Assembly (NCBI GenBank): GCA_030627285.1
Contig: DAOUSJ010000004.1
Coordinates: 1-46,016, forward strand
Source: Methylococcaceae bacterium
Lineage (GTDB): Bacteria; Pseudomonadota; Gammaproteobacteria; Methylococcales; Methylomonadaceae
Length of the DNA stretch: 46,016 nucleotides
Direction: 5' to 3'
In this document: piece after piece, positions 17,266 through 27,423 of the stretch
Layout: every line of letters begins with the position of its first letter
Numbering within the stretch: the stretch's first letter is position 1
Translations under genes and position numbers: made by a program
Notes under the pieces: generated by a model
The model's input: the letters and a program-made list of their open reading frames with translations, nothing else
What the model was told of the DNA's origin: nothing
Database searches by the model: none

Positions 17266-18939
17266 ATGTTTTGTAATCATTGTCAAGAAACCACTAAAAA
17301 TACAGCTTGTGTTGATGTAGGTATTTGTGGAAAGACTGAAGAAATTTCGGTTTTACATGATATGTTAATTCATGCTCTCAAGGGTGTCGGCTATTATGCC
17401 TTTAAAGCTCAAGCTGTAAATGTTAGGGATGAAAAAGTAGGTTTATTTACTGCACAAACCTTATTTTCTTTGGTTACAAATGTTAATTTTGATGCAGAAT
17501 TTTTTGTAAAACAAATTAAAGCTGCTATTGATGTACGGAATAATATTCGGCAACAATTTTTAGATGCTTACAAGCAACAGCATGGCTATGGATTTTCTGG
17601 TGAATTACCAGATGCTGCAAGTTGGGAATATAGCTCTGCATCTCAAGCTGAATTTATTGCTAAAGGCACAATTGTTAGTGTGATTTCAAATCCAGAATTG
17701 GATCGGGATATACATTCTTTACGGGAATTATTAATTTATGGTTTAAAAGGTCTAGCAGCTTATACCGAACATGGTTATATGTTGGATGCCTCTAATCCTG
17801 AATTATTAGATTTTATTCATGAAGCTTTAGCATTTACAGTTAGTGGCAATAATTCTTTAGACGAACATTTAGGCATGGTAATGCGTTGTGGAGATGCTGG
17901 CGTGAAAGCTATGGCATTTTTAGATCAAGCGAATACCCAACGTTTTGGAATTCCAGAGCCTACAGAAGTAAATTTAGGTGTAAGAAACAATCCCGCTATT
18001 TTAATTTCTGGGCATGATTTACGCGATTTAGAAGATTTATTAGTTCAAACTCAAGATACTGGCGTAGATGTATATACGCATAGTGAAATGTTACCTGCAC
18101 ATGCTTATCCATTATTTAAAAAATATGCTAATTTAGTTGGCAATTATGGTGGTGCTTGGTGGCAGCAACGTCAACAATTTAGTAGTTTTAATGGTGCGAT
18201 TATAGTAACAACTAATTGTATTCAAGATCCTAAGCATACTTATAAAGATAGAATTTTCACAACTGGCATGGTTGGTTGGGAAAATGTACCGCATATTGCA
18301 GAACGTGAATTTGGTGGACGCAAAGATTTTAGTGCAGTTATTAACAAAGCTAAAACTTGTTTGCCACCTACGGAAATAGAAACTGGCAAAATTACAGTTG
18401 GATTTGCTCATAATGCAATTTTAAATGTTGCAGATAAAGTTATAGCCGCAGTTAAAAATGGTGATATTAAACGTTTTGTGGTGATGGCAGGTTGTGATGG
18501 TAGGCAACATGAACGTAAATATTATTCTGAAGTTGCAGCTGCTTTACCACAAGATAATGTAATTCTCACCGCTGGATGTGCAAAATATCGTTATAACAAA
18601 TTAGATTTGGGTGAAATTGCAGGAATTCCTAGAGTTTTAGATGCAGGTCAATGTAATGATTCGTATTCTTTAGTTGTGGTTGCGATGCAATTAGCTAAGG
18701 CTTTTGGAGTTGAACATGTAAATGATTTGCCGATTTCCTATGATATTGCTTGGTATGAGCAAAAAGCTGTAATTGTGTTATTGTCATTATTATCCTTAAA
18801 TATTAAAAAAATTCGTTTAGGACCTACATTACCAGCATTTTTATCGCCAAATGTAGTAGATGTATTAGTGAAAAACTTTGAATTAAAACCAATTGCTAGT
18901 GTAGATGAAGATGTAGAAGCTATGTTAGTTGGAGCATAA
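17266..18939 (+). CDS. hcp: Hybrid cluster protein (hydroxylamine/NO reductase type)
   Basis: This iron-sulfur protein of 557 residues reduces hydroxylamine in vitro and acts as a high-affinity nitric oxide reductase or S-nitrosylase in relatives. The ATG at 17266 lies 7 bases after a GAGG site, better than the in-frame ATG at 17260. The N-terminal cluster ligands are Cys3, Cys6, Cys15 and Cys21, a C-x2-C-x8-C-x5-C spacing, which is the form of strict anaerobes (class I) and not the C-x2-C-x11-C-x6-C of E. coli. Hybrid-cluster ligand regions VVMAGCDGRQHERKYY, ILTAGCAKYRYN and DAGQCNDSYS are intact. The partner reductase gene hcr is not adjacent. Confidence 0.95.
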   Translation: MFCNHCQETTKNTACVDVGICGKTEEISVLHDMLIHALKGVGYYAFKAQAVNVRDEKVGLFTAQTLFSLVTNVNFDAEFFVKQIKAAIDVRNNIRQQFLDAYKQQHGYGFSGELPDAASWEYSSASQAEFIAKGTIVSVISNPELDRDIHSLRELLIYGLKGLAAYTEHGYMLDASNPELLDFIHEALAFTVSGNNSLDEHLGMVMRCGDAGVKAMAFLDQANTQRFGIPEPTEVNLGVRNNPAILISGHDLRDLEDLLVQTQDTGVDVYTHSEMLPAHAYPLFKKYANLVGNYGGAWWQQRQQFSSFNGAIIVTTNCIQDPKHTYKDRIFTTGMVGWENVPHIAEREFGGRKDFSAVINKAKTCLPPTEIETGKITVGFAHNAILNVADKVIAAVKNGDIKRFVVMAGCDGRQHERKYYSEVAAALPQDNVILTAGCAKYRYNKLDLGEIAGIPRVLDAGQCNDSYSLVVVAMQLAKAFGVEHVNDLPISYDIAWYEQKAVIVLLSLLSLNIKKIRLGPTLPAFLSPNVVDVLVKNFELKPIASVDEDVEAMLVGA

Positions 18940-19048
18940 AACAATATATGCTAATTGGAAAATTTTTTGTACTTGGTTTTCATGGCTTTGAAATAAAGTT
19001 GTCAAACATGATGTGATAGAATTTAAATCTTAAATTTAAACCCAGATT

Positions 19049-20347
19049 GTGTTTGTGACTGTATTATTTCCGCTACCTAAAAATTATTCGCAGCGTTTTG
19101 AACTTCATAATGAGGTTCATGCGCGCGCTTCAATTGTATTGCAATTACCAATTCGAAGTACGCATTTAGCTTTATTGCTTACAACTGAAGAAAAACAACA
19201 AGAACGGCAACATTTAGATGATTTGTGTACTAGATTTGGGGTTACTAAGCCTAATCGGGATGCAGATCATTTCACAGCAATATTTGATTCCTTTCAATTA
19301 CGCTGGGAGCAGCACGCTGAGTTTAGCAGTTATACTTTTTATATTCAAGGAGTATTGGATAATCCATTTTCTAAACCAGCTTTAGAACAAGTCCCAGTAG
19401 ATTGGTTAAAAGATTTACCTGGTAAATTAATGGTAGCTGCGCATGCATCTTGTTTATCTTCAGAAACAGATAAACCTAATTTAGAAACTATTGCGACTTA
19501 TTTTGAGAATAATCCAATAGTTGGAGCTGAAGTTTCTGGTGGAGCTGCACATACATTTACCGATTTTAGAATTCATGTGGATGGATTTAGTCGCTTTTTG
19601 ATTGTAAATCATAGCTTAAAAAAACAACAAGCAGGGCGATTATTACAGCGGTTATTTGAAATTGAAGTTTATCGAGTGATGGCATTATTAGCTTTTCCGA
19701 TTGCTAGGTTATTACAACCAGAATTGAATGCGGCGGATAAAAGATTATTGGCAATTACTTCCTCGATGTCACAAATGAGTGGTGATGACAATCAATTATT
19801 GAATGCACTTACAGATTTGGCTGCAGAAGTAGAGAATCATATTTCTACACACCATTTTCGTTTTGGAGCTGCTAATGCTTATTATCATTTGGTGGAACAA
19901 AGAATTGAAGATTTGCGTGAAGTGCGGGTGCAAGGGATTCAAACTATTGGCGAATTTATGAAACGCCGTTTAGAACCTGCAATTAATACTTGTCAAACTA
20001 CTTCAACTCGGTTTAATTTACTTTCAAAACGGATAAATAATGCTGGGCAATTATTGCGTACCAGAGTGGAAATGAGTATTGAACAACAAAATCAAGTGCT
20101 ATTAACTTCAATGGATTTACGCGCTAAAATGCAATTACGCATGCAAGAAACTGTAGAGGGAGTTTCTATAGTCGCAATCACTACATATGTAGTGGGTTTA
20201 ATTGGTTATGTTGTGCAGGCATTGAAAAAAATTGGCTTGGATTTGGATGCCGATATTGTTGCTGGAATTTCAGTGCCAGTGGTATTGCTGCTAGTAGCAT
20301 TAGGTGTGCGTAGAGTACATAAACATATTCAAAATCAATCGTATTAG
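19049..20347 (+). CDS. DUF3422 family membrane-anchored protein
   Basis: This 432-residue protein matches DUF3422: it opens with FPLPKNYSQRFELHNEVHARAS, includes QLRWEQHAEFSSYTFY and SGGAAHTFTDFRIHVDGFSRFL, has a long helical middle region (with VEQRIEDLREVRVQGIQTIGEFMKRRL-like coiled-coil segments), and ends with two membrane helices (about 370-390 and 405-422). The start is a GTG at 19049, with another GTG two codons later; no strong ribosome-binding site is seen. The family's function is unknown. It is 109 bases after hcp, probably separate from it. Confidence 0.88.
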   Translation: MFVTVLFPLPKNYSQRFELHNEVHARASIVLQLPIRSTHLALLLTTEEKQQERQHLDDLCTRFGVTKPNRDADHFTAIFDSFQLRWEQHAEFSSYTFYIQGVLDNPFSKPALEQVPVDWLKDLPGKLMVAAHASCLSSETDKPNLETIATYFENNPIVGAEVSGGAAHTFTDFRIHVDGFSRFLIVNHSLKKQQAGRLLQRLFEIEVYRVMALLAFPIARLLQPELNAADKRLLAITSSMSQMSGDDNQLLNALTDLAAEVENHISTHHFRFGAANAYYHLVEQRIEDLREVRVQGIQTIGEFMKRRLEPAINTCQTTSTRFNLLSKRINNAGQLLRTRVEMSIEQQNQVLLTSMDLRAKMQLRMQETVEGVSIVAITTYVVGLIGYVVQALKKIGLDLDADIVAGISVPVVLLLVALGVRRVHKHIQNQSY

Positions 20348-20364
20348 TTAGCGCATATTATACA

Positions 20365-20385
20365 AACTTAAATTATTTTTAAGTT
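20365..20385 (+). terminator. Weak AT-rich terminator after DUF3422 gene
   Basis: AACTTAAA (20365-20372) pairs exactly with TTTAAGTT (20378-20385) around a 5-base loop, followed by CTATTTTTG. The stem has only two G-C pairs, so it would be weak. Confidence 0.4.
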
Positions 20386-20395
20386 CTATTTTTGT

Positions 20396-20401
20396 TATAA
20401 T
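20396..20401 (+). promoter_or_regulatory. Possible -10 element of gyrA promoter
   Basis: A perfect TATAAT lies 112 bases before the gyrA start. No good -35 hexamer is visible. Two inverted repeats lie in the presumed leader: CACTTA/TAAGTG (20425-20441) and ATGGAATAG/CTATTTCAT (20470-20490, one G-T pair). Confidence 0.35.
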
Positions 20402-20513
20402 ACAAGGTTTATTAAAGCTTTTTGCACTTACATTTTAAGTGTGTTGATTGGCCTTAATTCACACCAATAATGGAATAGTATCTATTTCATGTTCATTATG
20501 CAAATACTAACTT

Positions 20514-23114
20514 ATGTCAGACTTCGCTAAAGAAATTATTTCCGTTAATCTCGAAGACGAGATGAAGCAATCTTACCTTGATTACGCGATGAGTGTCATT
20601 ATAGGGCGTGCATTGCCAGATGTACGAGATGGTTTGAAACCTGTGCATAGACGAGTTCTATATGCGATGAGTGAATTGAATAATGACTGGAATAAACCAT
20701 ATAAAAAATCTGCCAGAATTGTAGGTTCGGTTATTGGACAATATCATCCGCATGGTGATACTGCTGTATATGACACTATGGTTAGAATGGCGCAACCATT
20801 TTCTATGCGACATATGTTAGTTGACGGACAAGGCAACTTTGGTAGTGTCGATGGAGATTCACCAGCGGCTATGCGTTACACTGAAGTGCGGATGTCTAAA
20901 ATAGCACATGAAATTTTGGCAGATTTGGATAAGGATACAGTAGATTTTGCATTTAATTATGATGAATCTGAAACTGAGCCTACGGTGATGCCAACTAAGA
21001 TTCCTACGTTATTAATTAATGGTTCATCTGGTATTGCCGTAGGCATGGCAACTAATATTCCACCACATAATTTAGATGAAATTATTAGTGGTTGTTTGGG
21101 GCTAATTAATAATCCTGATTTGAGTATAGTTGAATTAATGCAATATATTCCAGGCCCTGATTTTCCTACTGCAGCATTTATAAATGGCGTAGAAGGCATT
21201 TATGATGCTTATAGCACTGGACGTGGAAAAGTACATTTACGTGCAAAAACTCATTTTGAAACCTTTGGCACTAATGATGGTCGTGAAGCTATTATTGTGA
21301 CTGAATTACCTTATCAAGTGAATAAAGCCAGATTATTGGAAAAAATTGGTGAGATGCACAAGGATGGTAAATTAACTGGAATTTCAGCGTTACGTGATGA
21401 GTCAGATAAAGACGGCATGCGGATGGTGATTGAGTTAAAACGTGGTGAAGTTGCAGATGTGATTCTGAATAATTTATATAAGCAAACGCAATTACAAACT
21501 GTGTTTGGCATGAATATGGTGGCAATTTTAAATGGTCGTCCATATTGCATGAATCTTAAAGAAATTTTACAAGCATTTATTAATCATCGCCGTGAGGTTG
21601 TAACCCGTAGAACTGTATATTTATTACGTAAAGCTCGGGAAAGAGCGCATGTTTTAGAAGGTTTGGGGGTGGCGTTAGCAAATATTGATGTAATGATAGG
21701 TTTAATCAAAGGTGCTACTAGTCCTGCAAATGCACGTGAGGGTTTATTAGTAAAAAATTGGCAAACTGGTGTTGTTGGAGAATTATTAGAAACTGCTGAT
21801 TTTTCTATTTCTCGCCCAGAAGATTTAGGTGCTGAATTTGGAATGCAAGGTGATTTATATAAATTATCACCTAACCAATCTCAAGCAATTTTAGAGTTAC
21901 GTTTGCACAGATTAACTGGTTTAGAACAAGACAAAATTATTACTGAATTCAAGCAGTTATTGACAATGTGTGCGAAATATTTATTTATTATTGGTAATGA
22001 TGAACGTTTGATGGAAATAATTCGTGAAGAATTAGAGCTGATTCAAACACAGTATTCAGATGTACGTAGAACTGAAATTTTAGCAGAGCGATTGAATCTA
22101 AGTGTGGAGGATTTAATTACTGAAGAAGATCGTGTAGTTACTATGTCGCATGAAGGCTATGTTAAATCACAGCCATTAACTGATTATAAAGCTCAACGAC
22201 GTGGCGGGCGTGGCAAAATGGCGGCTGCAACTAAAGAAAAAGATTTTGTAGAAAAACTTATTATTGCAAATACGCATGATACGGTGTTGTGTTTTTCTTC
22301 CACAGGTAAGGTATATGGGGTGAAAGTTTACTCTTTACCAGTTGCTAGTAGAACTTCGCGTGGTAAACCATTTGTGAATGTATTGCCTTTAGAGCCAAAT
22401 GAACAAATTAGTGCCATGCTTACAGTACGTGAATTTAGTGCGGATAAATTTGTGTTTATGGCGACTGCAAATGGTACGGTTAAGAAAACTGCGTTGAGTG
22501 AATTTGCTAGGCAACCTGTGAATGGAAAAATTGCGTTGGATTTACGTGATGGTAACAGTTTGGTTGGAGTTGCAATTACGGATGGCGCACAAAAAGTGTT
22601 TTTATTTAGTAGTAATGGCAAGGTGATTTGTTTTTCTGAAACTGATGTGCGTTCTATGGGTAGAACTGCTGCTGGTGTACGTGGAATCAAACTACAAGCT
22701 GAACAAAAAGTTATTTCATTGATTATTGGTGATGAAGGTACAGTTTTAAATATTACTGAAAATGGTTTTGGTAAACGTACTTTGATTGAAAAATACAATT
22801 GTCAAAAACGTGGTGGTCAAGGTGTAATTGCGATTCAAACTTCTGAACGTAATGGTGCTGTGGTTGGGGCGGTATTAGTAAATGATAATGATGAAATTAT
22901 GTTAATTACTGATGGCGGAACTTTGGTAAGAACTCATGTTGCTGAAATTTCAGTGGTGGGCAGAAATTCTCAAGGTGTTACGGTTATTAAACCTGATAAT
23001 GGTGAAAAAGTAGTAGGCGTGGATAAAATTGCTGGGTTACCAGAGGAAGATGAATTAGGCTTAGAAACAGTAGAAGAAACAGTGGAAGTAATAGAAGCAG
23101 CAATAGAAGAGTAA
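20514..23114 (+). CDS. gyrA: DNA gyrase subunit A
   Basis: This is the DNA-cutting and rejoining subunit of gyrase, which adds negative supercoils with GyrB. The 866-residue length is close to E. coli's 875. The active-site tyrosine is Tyr122 in AMRYTEVRM. The quinolone-determining region reads [15 protein letters not shown] with Thr83 and Asp87; Thr at 83 is the natural residue in several gammaproteobacteria, so it does not by itself indicate resistance. The GyrA box is present as QRRGGRG, marking true gyrase rather than topoisomerase IV. The C-terminal beta-pinwheel repeats and an acidic tail ([14 protein letters not shown]) follow. No Shine-Dalgarno site is evident before the ATG. Confidence 0.97.
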   Translation: MSDFAKEIISVNLEDEMKQSYLDYAMSVIIGRALPDVRDGLKPVHRRVLYAMSELNNDWNKPYKKSARIVGSVIGQYHPHGDTAVYDTMVRMAQPFSMRHMLVDGQGNFGSVDGDSPAAMRYTEVRMSKIAHEILADLDKDTVDFAFNYDESETEPTVMPTKIPTLLINGSSGIAVGMATNIPPHNLDEIISGCLGLINNPDLSIVELMQYIPGPDFPTAAFINGVEGIYDAYSTGRGKVHLRAKTHFETFGTNDGREAIIVTELPYQVNKARLLEKIGEMHKDGKLTGISALRDESDKDGMRMVIELKRGEVADVILNNLYKQTQLQTVFGMNMVAILNGRPYCMNLKEILQAFINHRREVVTRRTVYLLRKARERAHVLEGLGVALANIDVMIGLIKGATSPANAREGLLVKNWQTGVVGELLETADFSISRPEDLGAEFGMQGDLYKLSPNQSQAILELRLHRLTGLEQDKIITEFKQLLTMCAKYLFIIGNDERLMEIIREELELIQTQYSDVRRTEILAERLNLSVEDLITEEDRVVTMSHEGYVKSQPLTDYKAQRRGGRGKMAAATKEKDFVEKLIIANTHDTVLCFSSTGKVYGVKVYSLPVASRTSRGKPFVNVLPLEPNEQISAMLTVREFSADKFVFMATANGTVKKTALSEFARQPVNGKIALDLRDGNSLVGVAITDGAQKVFLFSSNGKVICFSETDVRSMGRTAAGVRGIKLQAEQKVISLIIGDEGTVLNITENGFGKRTLIEKYNCQKRGGQGVIAIQTSERNGAVVGAVLVNDNDEIMLITDGGTLVRTHVAEISVVGRNSQGVTVIKPDNGEKVVGVDKIAGLPEEDELGLETVEETVEVIEAAIEE

Positions 23115-23782
23115 ATAATTTTATCTGAATGAATGCATGGTTTTTTGCTTAACCATGCTTCAAAGTGTATAAATATTGGGTGTTGTGCTAAAACTAAAAA
23201 TTAATTGTCATAAAATTAACTCTATGTTTCTGCATTTACAATTGCAAGTTCAATGGTATTTAATAGCATAAATAAAAGAACTGCTTTTCACAGAATGCGA
23301 CACCATATCGTTCACACGGTAGAAGTTTCAACGTTAGCCCCTTTGAATGTAGTAATTTTTATACAAGTTTCTACGGAGGGGATGACTCCTAAAAGGTAAA
23401 TATGCTATTATTTTTTATGAAGTAAGTGATGGCATATATTTACCATAAATAACCATTAAATACTATTATTTAATTGAATTAATATAATACCTGATAAGCA
23501 CGCCAATTAATTACACTTGCACTTGCACTAATTTATCTGAACATTTGGAAGACATGATGTCATTAGTGATTTTCTTAAGCAAAAGCGGTAACAGGAAGCG
23601 AGAAATGCCAATGTCGCAAAGCACGTTCACAACGTAATCATATAGGGTGTTGTTATCATGCTTGGTTATCTTTAAAGATTTATGCAACTAAAGTAAAAAC
23701 AACTCAACTAATAAAATTTTCCAATGTTTTATTATGTTATGTAGATTCATGAGCCTCACCTTACTTTAGGAGTTTATTGTTA
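23115..23782. other. 668-base non-coding gap between gyrA and purD with two GC-richer islands
   Basis: No convincing gene lies here. A hairpin follows gyrA. Island 1 (about 23281-23400, about 40% G+C by hand count) contains a 34-codon plus-strand frame at 23295-23399 without a ribosome-binding site. Island 2 (about 23511-23690) contains a minus-strand open frame of 58 codons ending at 23511, beginning after a stop at 23688-23690, with no ATG near its left end and codon choice less AT-biased than neighbours. The islands share a loosely similar motif ending in CGTTCACA (23309-23316 and 23623-23630). They could be remnants of a decayed gene or mobile element, or a structured RNA. I cannot decide. 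Confidence 0.4.
23135..23158 (+). terminator. Hairpin after gyrA
   Basis: GCATGGTT (23135-23142) and AACCATGC (23151-23158) form a perfect 8-base stem with an 8-base loop, 21 bases after the gyrA stop. Only two T residues follow, so it may stabilise the 3' end rather than terminate efficiently. Confidence 0.5.
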
Positions 23783-25057
23783 TTATTTTAGAGCTTTAAA
23801 ACCTATGTCAGTGCGATAATAAACATCTTTCCAACTTATATTTTGAACTAGATTATATGCTTGTTGTTGGGCTTGTGCAATATTTTCTCCTAAAGCACAA
23901 GCACATAAAACTCGTCCGCCAGCAGTAACAATATTTCCATTAGATTCTTGAGTTCCAGCATGAAAAACTTTGGTATTTTCTATACTTGCAGTATTTAAAC
24001 CTGCAATAATATCTCCAGAGGAATATTTTTCAGGATAGCCTCCAGCTGCTAAAACCACTCCTACAGCGCATCTTGAATCCCATTCACTTTTAACTTGGTC
24101 AAGTTTTTTATCTATTGCAGCTAAACATAATTCTACCAAATCACTTTGTAAACGCATCATGATTGGTTGTGTTTCAGGATCACCAAAACGGCAATTGTAT
24201 TCTAAAACTTTTATCTCACCAGTATTGCTAATCATTAAGCCAGCATATAAAAAACCTGTGTATGAATTTCCTTCAGCTTGCATACCTTTTAAAGTTGGAT
24301 AAATAATTTCATCCATTACTTGTTGATGAATTTTAGCTGTAACAATTGGTGCCGGTGAATATGCGCCCATGCCGCCAGTATTAGGACCTAAATCACCATT
24401 ATCTCTAGCTTTATGATCTTGAGAAGTTGCCATTGCTAAAGCATTAGTACCATCTGCCATCACAATAAAACTAGCTTCTTCACCAACTAAAAATTCTTCA
24501 ATTACTACTCTATGTCCAGCTTCACCAAAACCATTACCTAATAACATGGATTCAATTGCAGTGATTGCTTGTGCTTCAGTGTCAGCAATAATCACACCCT
24601 TTCCAGCCGCTAAACCATCAGCTTTAATAACAATAGGCACTGTTTGAGATTTAACATAAGCTATAGCATCTATAGTGTTAGTAAAACTTGCATATTTTGC
24701 AGTAGGAATATTATGTCTAGCCATAAAATCTTTGCAAAATTGTTTAGAGCCTTCCAATTGAGCGGCAGCTTGAGAAGGGCCAAAACATTTTAAACCAACT
24801 GCTTGAAATTGATCTACAATTCCAGCTACTAAAGGCACTTCAGGGCCAATAATAGTTAAAGCAATATTTTTTTGCTGTGCAAATTGTATTAATGCAGAAA
24901 TATCATTTACTTCAATAGCAACATTTTCAATTAATGCTTCTAAACTAGTGCCTGCATTTCCAGGAGCGACAAATACTTGTTTAACTTTGGATGATTGTGC
25001 AACTTTCCAAGCCAATGCATGTTCACGTCCGCCACTACCAACAATAAGAATATTCAT
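23783..25057 (-). CDS. purD: Phosphoribosylamine-glycine ligase
   Basis: This ATP-grasp enzyme joins glycine to phosphoribosylamine in purine synthesis. The 424-residue protein starts MNILIVGSGGREHALAWKV and shows PGNAGT, GPEVPLVAGIVDQF, FGPSQAAAQLEGSK, GLAAGKGVIIAD, GGMGAYSPAPI and EYNCRFGDPETQ, all in normal order. It is the last gene of a long minus-strand run, 23 bases downstream of the Roco gene, and purH, its usual partner, is not in the window. The long gap beyond its 3' end contains no strong terminator for this strand. Confidence 0.97.
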   Translation of the reverse strand: MNILIVGSGGREHALAWKVAQSSKVKQVFVAPGNAGTSLEALIENVAIEVNDISALIQFAQQKNIALTIIGPEVPLVAGIVDQFQAVGLKCFGPSQAAAQLEGSKQFCKDFMARHNIPTAKYASFTNTIDAIAYVKSQTVPIVIKADGLAAGKGVIIADTEAQAITAIESMLLGNGFGEAGHRVVIEEFLVGEEASFIVMADGTNALAMATSQDHKARDNGDLGPNTGGMGAYSPAPIVTAKIHQQVMDEIIYPTLKGMQAEGNSYTGFLYAGLMISNTGEIKVLEYNCRFGDPETQPIMMRLQSDLVELCLAAIDKKLDQVKSEWDSRCAVGVVLAAGGYPEKYSSGDIIAGLNTASIENTKVFHAGTQESNGNIVTAGGRVLCACALGENIAQAQQQAYNLVQNISWKDVYYRTDIGFKALK

Positions 25058-25080
25058 ATATGTAAATTTTATTAAAATAA

Positions 25081-27393
25081 TTAAGGATTAATTTGATATA
25101 ACATATCACGCAAATAGGTAAAATAAGCGCGATTTTTTTCACCTAAGGTTTTAATGGAAATTAAATTAGCCGCATAATTAGCAGTAATTATAGCGCAACT
25201 ATTAAACTCTGAATTTTCTAGTTTAATTTGATTTGCATAGCAAAACGCTGGCATTATTTCTGTGTATAAAGCAATAATTAATCTTGACATGATTAATGGA
25301 GTTAAATAATTAAATTGAATTTCAATTTTTAAGGCATTGCTATCATCAAACGGAATTTCATTTGTAGAGTTTTGTAATAAAGAAGGGATTAAAAAATTAT
25401 CATCATTAATTTGATAGGCTAACGATAATTGCAGCATTATTTTAATAATACAATTTATATCTTCTATGGCATTATCACTTAGGATATTTTTTATTTCATT
25501 TAATGAGATTTTTCCATTTTGTTCAGTTGCACTATTATTAAATAATTTAGATAAAGATTTGGTTATCCAAGTAGGGTTGCAAATAATTGCATGTTCTTTT
25601 TGTTTGTTTGCTGGTGAAATATAAACAATATCCCCAAAATAAATTAATAAATTAATAAACTGAAGTTGTGCTTTAGAATCTGTAATTCCATGTTCATTAC
25701 ATAGAGAAATGCCATCTAAATAATTAATAAATAATTTTTTTTCTAAAGCGGATTTTAATAAAATTTCATCAGCAGAAACCTGTAAGTTGACGCTAGGTAT
25801 TTTTTTTAAAACTTTGTATAGCGCTAACTTAAAATCTTCAATGCCAGTTTTTTGTAAACAAGAAACTGAATAATAACCTATAATATTTGGAAATCTATTG
25901 TTTAAGAATTTATAATCAAGAGTATGTTGTTTTAATGAATCAGATTTATTTAATATAATAAAGATTGGTAATTTAGGATTAATATTTTCAATTCTTATCA
26001 ACCATTGTATAGCTTGTGAATTTTGATCCAAAACTAACAAATAAACACTTCTAGGCAAAAAAAAAGTTTGATTTAATGTTTGTAAAGTATGTTTTCCACT
26101 AAAATCCCAACAATTTAATTTAATGTCTTCATGCTGCCAATGATGAATACTAATACCATTAGTATTAACTTCTTTAGAATTAAATTGTTCGCCTATTAAA
26201 GCTTTAATGAAAGAAGTTTTTCCAACTCCTTGATCGCCAATAATATGAATTTTCAAATGTTTTATACTGGATTTTTTTTGCTGCGTTAATTGTTTATAAT
26301 AATCTTCAATAACTAAATTACCCCGTTGAATAATATCAATAGGCGGAGATTTAAGTGGATTTTCAATTACACTAATACCTTCGCCACCATTATTTAATTT
26401 TATGGGTAAATTTAATTCTAGCAACCATTTAGGTAGGTCTTGAATTTTATTTTTGCTTAAATAAAGATGGGTTAAATATTTACACCCAATTAGAGCATTA
26501 ATATCTGTAATTTGATTGTTTCTTAAATTTAACTGTACTAGTTTTTTGGATTTTTCTAATGCTTGAATATTATTAATAGAATTTGATTCTAAATATAAAT
26601 GAGTTAAATTATTTAATAATTTAAGTGCTTTAATGTCTTGGACTTTATTAACCCTTAAATCTAGTATTTTTAGATTAATTAAATTATTAATTGGACTTAA
26701 ATTATAAATTTCATTAAAGCTTGCATGAAAATTTTCTAAACAAGTTAAATGGTTTAGAGCTGTAATATCTGTAACTTTATTATTATTGATGAATAAAGTA
26801 GATAGCTTTAAGAGGCTATTGATTTCTTGTAAAGATATTAGTTGATTGAATCTTAAGTCTAATTCATTAATGTTTGTAAGCTTATCAATGCCAATTAAAT
26901 TAATTAATTTATTATCACTTAAATTAAGTTTTTGTAGAGCAAATAGCTTAGATAAAAAAATTAAGTCACTGATTTTATTGGAGCTTAAGTTTAAGGTGGT
27001 TAAGTTGATGATTTTTTCAAAGACTCTAATATCTACAATATCATTAGCTTGCAAATTTAATTCTTGTAATTGGAGTAAATTTTTTAACGGGTGAATGTCT
27101 GTAATAGCATTTTTTTGCAGATTTAATGCTTGTAATAAGGAGCATGTTTTTAATGCAGATATACTGGTAATTTGATTGGAAGATAAGTTTAATTTAATTA
27201 ATTGTTTAAATGGCTTAATAAAACTTAAAGTATTTAATTTACAGTTATGCAAATTCAAACCAATAACTTCTTGATTGTCATTTAATGCATAACTACAACG
27301 AGAGCTTACATTCATTATCACTTCTAGCTTTACCAATTTAAAAGTAATATTGAGTAATTGTTCTAAAGATTGAATAGGTTTTATTTCTGACAT
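25081..27393 (-). CDS. Roco-family GTPase with leucine-rich repeats (LRR-Roc-COR)
   Basis: This 770-residue cytoplasmic protein has the full Roco layout. Residues about 40-326 are 13 consecutive leucine-rich repeats of exactly 22 residues (L-x-x-L-N-L-x-x-N-x-I-x-D-I pattern). A linker (ENPLKSPPIDII) leads to a Ras-like Roc domain with P-loop GDQGVGKT (385-392), switch II DFSGK (429-433) and base-recognition NKSD (481-484). The rest (about 490-770) is a COR dimerisation domain with the PTWITKSLSKL segment. No kinase domain follows. Roco proteins are nucleotide-controlled dimers related to human LRRK2; bacterial roles are largely unknown. It lies between cysZ (30 bases) and purD (23 bases) on one strand, so it is probably part of the same transcript. 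Confidence 0.88.
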   Translation of the reverse strand: MSEIKPIQSLEQLLNITFKLVKLEVIMNVSSRCSYALNDNQEVIGLNLHNCKLNTLSFIKPFKQLIKLNLSSNQITSISALKTCSLLQALNLQKNAITDIHPLKNLLQLQELNLQANDIVDIRVFEKIINLTTLNLSSNKISDLIFLSKLFALQKLNLSDNKLINLIGIDKLTNINELDLRFNQLISLQEINSLLKLSTLFINNNKVTDITALNHLTCLENFHASFNEIYNLSPINNLINLKILDLRVNKVQDIKALKLLNNLTHLYLESNSINNIQALEKSKKLVQLNLRNNQITDINALIGCKYLTHLYLSKNKIQDLPKWLLELNLPIKLNNGGEGISVIENPLKSPPIDIIQRGNLVIEDYYKQLTQQKKSSIKHLKIHIIGDQGVGKTSFIKALIGEQFNSKEVNTNGISIHHWQHEDIKLNCWDFSGKHTLQTLNQTFFLPRSVYLLVLDQNSQAIQWLIRIENINPKLPIFIILNKSDSLKQHTLDYKFLNNRFPNIIGYYSVSCLQKTGIEDFKLALYKVLKKIPSVNLQVSADEILLKSALEKKLFINYLDGISLCNEHGITDSKAQLQFINLLIYFGDIVYISPANKQKEHAIICNPTWITKSLSKLFNNSATEQNGKISLNEIKNILSDNAIEDINCIIKIMLQLSLAYQINDDNFLIPSLLQNSTNEIPFDDSNALKIEIQFNYLTPLIMSRLIIALYTEIMPAFCYANQIKLENSEFNSCAIITANYAANLISIKTLGEKNRAYFTYLRDMLYQINP

Positions 27394-27423
27394 TTATTTA
27401 TCAAAGCTGATTATTTTTATATT

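Noticed and set aside
20741-20800. Quinolone-resistance change in GyrA (Thr at position 83)
   Set aside because: Thr83 is the normal residue in several wild-type gammaproteobacteria, and Asp87 is unchanged, so it is not evidence of a mutation.
22328-22798. 156-codon minus-strand open frame inside gyrA
   Set aside because: It overlaps a strongly conserved gyrA region on the other strand, has no ribosome-binding site, and resembles no protein: a shadow frame.
23281-23400. tRNA, tmRNA or signal-recognition RNA in the GC-richer island
   Set aside because: No cloverleaf, CCA end or characteristic loops could be drawn.
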